A program made the translations under genes and the position numbers. Positions 4,919 to 8,164 of a stretch of DNA of 8,164 bases are shown here, in pieces. Each line of letters opens with the position of its first letter. The first letter of the stretch is position 1. This stretch comes from JBEKOF01 sp049513975 (GTDB lineage: Bacteria > Verrucomicrobiota > Verrucomicrobiia > Limisphaerales > Palsa-1400): contig JBEKVM010000187.1 of NCBI GenBank assembly GCA_049513975.1, positions 1 to 8,164 of the forward strand. The letters are read 5' to 3'. Below the pieces are notes generated by a model. That model saw nothing but the letters and a program-made list of their open reading frames with translations. It did no database searches and was not told the DNA's origin.

Positions 4919-7906
4919 ATGAACAACCACACCAACACTCCGGCGCCGCCGCCAAAACGCAAGCCCGCCAGCGGACGGGTCTCCGCGCAATTGGTGGAAG
5001 CGGGCCGGATGGAGGCGGCGGAAGCGTTGCGCAAGCTGGAAACCGGCCCGGACGGGTTGACCGCAGCCGTGGCGGAGGAGCGCCTGGCCAGCGTGGGTCC
5101 CAACGAAGTTTCCACCGAGAAACGCCATACTTGGGCCACCCGCCTGTTCCACGCCGTGCGCAATCCGCTGGTCATTCTCTTGACCGTTCTGGCCACCATC
5201 AGCTTTTCCACCGCCCAGGAGACCAGCGATTTCGTCGGCGCCTGGCTGATGGTCCTCATGGTCATCCTCGGCGTGGGCCTGCGCTTCATCCAGGAATCCA
5301 AGGCCGACTCCGCCGCGGCCAAGTTGAAAGCGATGATCAAGGTCACCGCCACCGTCCTGCGCGACGGCCAGGCCGCCGAAGTCCCCTTGCAGTGCCTGGT
5401 GCCCGGCGACATTGTCAAGTTGTCCGCCGGCGACATGATCCCGGCCGATGTGCGCATTCTGACCGCCAAGGATTTGTTCATCATCCAGGCGACGCTGACG
5501 GGGGAATCCTTGCCCGTGGAAAAGTTTGACCCGCGGGAAACGCGGGACAACATTTCGCCCCTGGAATTTGCCAACCTCTGCTTTTTGGGCACGAGCGTGG
5601 AAAGCGGCACGGCGCAGGCGGTGGTGGTGGAGACCGGCCCCCGCACTTATTTGGGCGGCATCGCCAGCAGCCTGATGACGCAGCAGATCGAGACCAGCTT
5701 CGAAAAAGGAATCAAAAAATTCACCTACCTGATGCTGACGTTCATGCTCGTCATGGTTCCGGCGGTCTTCGTCATCAATGCCTTGAGCAAATCCCCCTCC
5801 GAGATTGCGCACGATGACCTGGTCAAACTGCCTTCCCTGGCCGGCCCACTGGCGGCCAAAGCCGACCCGGTCTCCGCCTTTGTCAGCGGGCAATTGGACC
5901 CCGGCACCCAAGCGTCCCTGGCGGCCTGGCAACTCTCACCCGCCAACAGCGATGAACTGGCCGGGCTGCTCGTTTCCAACTTGAACACGATTGTTTCCGG
6001 GCCGTCCATCTACGACGAAAAACGTTTCGCCGGCATCCGCCTGGGGCCGGAAACGCTGTCGCGCCTGAAAAACCCGGGCCGCCACGATTTCAGGCTCAAC
6101 CGCTTGCTGCTGGAGGACGCTTACCCGGCGGCCTTGAAAAAAAGCGGCCGGCATGACTGGGCCGGGGCCTTTCTCTTCGCCCTGGCGGTGGCCGTCGGTT
6201 TGACCCCGGAAATGCTGCCGATGATTGTCTCCGTCTGCCTCTCCAAGGGCGCGCTGGCCATGGCCCACAAAAAAGTCATCGTCAAACGCCTCAATTCCAT
6301 CCAGAACTTCGGCGCCATGAACGTGCTTTGCACCGACAAGACCGGCACCCTCACCCGCGATCACGTCATCCTGGAAATTCATTGCGACGTCTTCAAAAAG
6401 GAAAGCGACCCCGTCTTGCTCGATGCCTACCTCATCAGCCATTTCCAGACCGGCCTGAAAAACGTGCTGGATCGCGCCGTCTTGAGCCATGCCGAGGCCC
6501 GGCAGAAACTTTGTATTGACAATTACAAAAAGGTGGACGAAATCCCCTTCGACTTTTCCCGCAAGATGATGTCCGTCATTGTCGAAACCCCGGACCACGA
6601 ATACCTCATCCTGACCAAGGGCGCGCCGGAGGCCGTTTTTGCCCGTTGCACCCGCTTTGAAAGCGAGGGCGAAATCCTGCCCATGGAACCCATTCTCATC
6701 GGCGATCTCATCCAGGAATACAATGATTTGAGCGCCGACGGTTTCCGCGTTCTGGCCGTCGCCTCGCGCCCTCTGGACAAACGGGCCGCCTACTCCAAAG
6801 CCGACGAATCGGAATTGATTCTCAAGGGCTACATCGCCTTTCTCGATCCGCCCAAGGAGACCGCCGGCCGGGCCATCGCCGCCTTGCAGCACAACGGCGT
6901 CACCGTCAAAGTGCTCACCGGCGACAACGATCTGGTCACGCGCAAAGTCTGCAAAGACGTGGGCCTGGACACCGGCCAGGTGGTGCTGGGCAGCGCGGTG
7001 GAAAACATGAGCGACGAACAGCTTGGCAAGGCGGTGGAAACCACCCAGGTTTTCGCCCGCCTTTCCCCCACCCACAAGCAGCGCATCGTCGAAGCCCTCC
7101 GCCACAACGGCCGCGTCGTCGGCTTCATGGGCGACGGCATCAATGACGCCCCCGCCTTGCGCGCCGCCGACGTCGGCATCTCGGTGGACAACGCGGTGGA
7201 CATCGCCAAGGAATCGGCCGACATGATCCTCCTGGAAAAAAACCTGATGGTGCTGGAGGAGGGGGTGCTGGAAGGCCGCAAAGTCTTCGTCAACATTCTC
7301 AAATATATCCGCATGGGGGCCAGTTCCAATTTCGGCAATATGTTCAGCGTCCTGGGCGCCAGCGCTTTTTTGCCCTATCAGCCCATGCTCCCCATTCAAA
7401 TCCTCACCAACAACCTCCTCTACGATTTCTCCCAGGTCGCCATTCCCACCGACAACGTCAACGTCAATCTCATCGCCAAACCGCAGCCGTGGGACATGGG
7501 CGAGATTACGCGCTTCATCCTGTTCATCGGACCGGTCAGTTCGATTTTCGATTACACCACCTTTTTTGTGATGTTGTATCTTTTCAATTGCTGGGTCCCG
7601 GCGGGCGCGGCCCTCTTTCACACCGGCTGGTTTGTCGAATCCCTCATGACCCAGACCCTCATTATCCACGTCATCCGCACCCGGCAGATTCCCTTCATTC
7701 AGGCGCGGGCCAGCACGGCGCTGACCATTACGACTGTAGTCATCATGGCCATTTCCGCCTGGCTGCCCTCCTCGCCCCTGGCCAGGATGCTCGGCCTCGT
7801 GCCGCTGCCCTGGCTGTTCTGGCCCATTCTCCTGGCCACCCTGCTTTGTTACGTCGTGCTCACCCAACTGGTCAAGATGTGGCTCATCCGCAAAAATTGG
7901 CTCTAA
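4919..7906 (+). CDS. mgtA: Magnesium-translocating P-type ATPase (MgtA/MgtB family) with enlarged M3-M4 loop
   Basis: A 995-residue P3B-type ATPase predicted to import Mg2+ across the inner membrane. Visible signatures: actuator TGES (194-197), membrane PEMLP (430-434), phosphorylation motif DKTGTLT with Asp473, nucleotide-binding KGAPE (567-571), LTGDN (676-680) and hinge MGDGINDAPA (737-746). The C-terminal membrane part closely follows enterobacterial MgtA: NFGNMFSVLGASAFLPYQPM, NNLLYDFSQ (831-839), GPVSSIFDYTTF and QTLIIHVIRTRQIPFIQARA. Helices M1-M10 are all present. It is about 100 residues longer than E. coli MgtA (898 aa) because of an insert at about 299-413 between M3 and M4. ATG 4919 is preferred over an in-frame TTG at 4874 because the earlier stretch matches nothing conserved; GAAGGA directly abuts the ATG. 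It is divergent from rpmH across 181 bp. No MgtL-like leader or M-box was recognised. Confidence 0.95.
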   Translation: MNNHTNTPAPPPKRKPASGRVSAQLVEAGRMEAAEALRKLETGPDGLTAAVAEERLASVGPNEVSTEKRHTWATRLFHAVRNPLVILLTVLATISFSTAQETSDFVGAWLMVLMVILGVGLRFIQESKADSAAAKLKAMIKVTATVLRDGQAAEVPLQCLVPGDIVKLSAGDMIPADVRILTAKDLFIIQATLTGESLPVEKFDPRETRDNISPLEFANLCFLGTSVESGTAQAVVVETGPRTYLGGIASSLMTQQIETSFEKGIKKFTYLMLTFMLVMVPAVFVINALSKSPSEIAHDDLVKLPSLAGPLAAKADPVSAFVSGQLDPGTQASLAAWQLSPANSDELAGLLVSNLNTIVSGPSIYDEKRFAGIRLGPETLSRLKNPGRHDFRLNRLLLEDAYPAALKKSGRHDWAGAFLFALAVAVGLTPEMLPMIVSVCLSKGALAMAHKKVIVKRLNSIQNFGAMNVLCTDKTGTLTRDHVILEIHCDVFKKESDPVLLDAYLISHFQTGLKNVLDRAVLSHAEARQKLCIDNYKKVDEIPFDFSRKMMSVIVETPDHEYLILTKGAPEAVFARCTRFESEGEILPMEPILIGDLIQEYNDLSADGFRVLAVASRPLDKRAAYSKADESELILKGYIAFLDPPKETAGRAIAALQHNGVTVKVLTGDNDLVTRKVCKDVGLDTGQVVLGSAVENMSDEQLGKAVETTQVFARLSPTHKQRIVEALRHNGRVVGFMGDGINDAPALRAADVGISVDNAVDIAKESADMILLEKNLMVLEEGVLEGRKVFVNILKYIRMGASSNFGNMFSVLGASAFLPYQPMLPIQILTNNLLYDFSQVAIPTDNVNVNLIAKPQPWDMGEITRFILFIGPVSSIFDYTTFFVMLYLFNCWVPAGAALFHTGWFVESLMTQTLIIHVIRTRQIPFIQARASTALTITTVVIMAISAWLPSSPLARMLGLVPLPWLFWPILLATLLCYVVLTQLVKMWLIRKNWL
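5813..6157 (+). other. Insertion of about 115 residues in the M3-M4 extracytoplasmic loop of the ATPase
   Basis: M3 ends at about FMLVMVPAVFVINAL (285-299), and M4 begins at about AGAFLFALAVAVGLTPEMLP (415-434). In enterobacterial MgtA these are joined by only a few residues. Here the link includes SKSPSEIAHDDLVKLP, an Ala/Pro-rich part, LAGLLVSNLNTIVSGPSIYD and a C-terminal core with RFAGIRLGPETLSRL and RLNRLLLEDAYPAAL. It is soluble-looking and should face the periplasm. The YDEKRFAGIRLGPET...LNRLLLEDAYP pattern feels like a recurring module in PVC-type exported or membrane proteins, but I cannot verify this here. Confidence 0.8.
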
Positions 7907-8046
7907 GCCTGCATATTTCACACCTCCAAACGCCGCGTGAGGGCACGCGGCCTACAGGAGGCGCCGGACGTGTTTGTAGGCCGCGTGCCCTCACGCGGCG
8001 CACTGTTGGCGCTTCCATCGGAGTGTGAAATATGCGGGCTAAGCCT
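7903..8046. mobile_element. Nested-palindrome element with 8-bp flanking direct repeats (MITE/BIME-like)
   Basis: CTAAGCCT occurs at 7903-7910 and again at 8039-8046 and could be a target duplication. Inside, GCATATTTCACAC (7911-7923) faces its exact reverse complement at 8023-8035. Further in, a perfect 26-bp inverted pair (7931-7956 with 7975-8000) surrounds an 18-bp spacer. Each 26-bp arm is itself a hairpin: GCCGCGTG, loop AGGG, CACGCGGC and its complement. No coding sequence is credible inside. The element overlaps the stop codon of the ATPase gene and could also end its transcript. The alternative is a REP/BIME-type repeat without terminal transposition. Confidence 0.65.
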
Positions 8047-8164
8047 AATGCCCTTCGGAAATTCCTGTGGGTTTTGACAGCCTGACGGCGCTTCGGGGCA
8101 GATAAGCGTCATTTCCTTCACAAAAAGCACCGGAAATAAAATTCGCTTGTATCTATGAGTTAAC
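8047..8164. other. Non-coding right end, nothing recognised
   Basis: No gene start, RNA gene or convincing promoter was found. A TTGACA at 8074-8079 has no -10 at an acceptable distance (the closest AGATAA is about 20 bp away). A small odd palindrome GGAAATTCC lies at 8057-8065. The last 30 bases turn AT-rich, which could precede a gene beyond the window. Confidence 0.4.

Noticed and set aside
4892..5932. 346-codon minus-strand frame and the overlapping longer frame that ends in rpmH
   Set aside because: Both lie antisense to the 5' part of the ATPase gene. The only real coding part is the last 45 codons (4737-4600), which are rpmH.
5936..7921. 661-codon open frame on the minus strand
   Set aside because: It is exactly antisense to the well-supported magnesium ATPase, has His/Gly/Asp-rich composition typical of an antisense GC-rich frame, and shows no recognisable domain.
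8074..8105. Promoter with TTGACA near the right end
   Set aside because: The nearest -10-like hexamer is about 20 bp away, outside the usual 16-18 bp, and no gene start follows within the window.
7918..8130. 70-codon minus-strand frame at the right end
   Set aside because: It runs through the nested palindromes and has no similarity I recognise; the open frame is explained by the repeat.

Overview
The window reads as chromosomal DNA of a GC-rich, double-membraned bacterium. My best guess is the Verrucomicrobiota (Limisphaerales/Pedosphaera-like) or a related PVC lineage. The reasons are a lipoprotein-type ThuA domain protein, a YidC with a large periplasmic domain of the Gram-negative kind, an Ig-like segment of the type usually repeated in PVC surface proteins, and several palindromic dispersed-looking repeats. 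The lineage is an inference; no rRNA or other marker gene is present.

Layout. Positions 1-96 hold the last 31 codons of an unrecognised plus-strand frame. A plus-strand lipoprotein with a ThuA domain follows (190-1146). It converges on a five-gene minus-strand operon across a 122-bp gap (1147-1268) that carries an 11-bp-stem hairpin. Read from its promoter side, the operon is rpmH (4737-4600), rnpA (4593-4222), yidD (4225-3815), yidC (3825-1792) and a KH/R3H gene khpB/jag (1718-1269). This is the classical bacterial L34 / RNase P protein / membrane-insertion cluster. rnpA-yidD and yidD-yidC overlap, so translational coupling is likely. A sigma70-like promoter for the cluster lies at 4841-4814. 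Divergent from rpmH is a large magnesium P-type ATPase of the MgtA/MgtB family (4919-7906). The right end (7903-8164) is non-coding and dominated by a compact nested-palindrome element at about 7903-8046.

How the genes work together. The minus-strand cluster makes a ribosomal protein, the protein subunit of RNase P, the insertase YidC, its small helper YidD and an RNA-binding protein. It is a housekeeping unit linking translation to membrane protein insertion. dnaA, often upstream of rpmH, and mnmE, often downstream of jag, are absent from the window. The magnesium ATPase and the ThuA lipoprotein look like independent units.

What is unusual. There is no defence system, prophage, CRISPR array or transposase gene here. 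The oddities are in housekeeping genes and repeats: (i) YidC carries one Ig-like surface-protein-type module directly after its first membrane helix; (ii) the MgtA-like ATPase has an insertion of about 115 residues in the normally short M3-M4 extracytoplasmic loop; (iii) the 3' end of yidD is an inverted array of TTAATC/CTAATC hexamers translated as NL/NP and then GL/RL dipeptides; (iv) a MITE/BIME-like nested palindrome is flanked by 8-bp direct repeats; (v) an intergenic segment has 8-bp terminal inverted repeats that supply the stop codons of both flanking genes; (vi) the R3H motif of the KhpB protein has Tyr in place of His.
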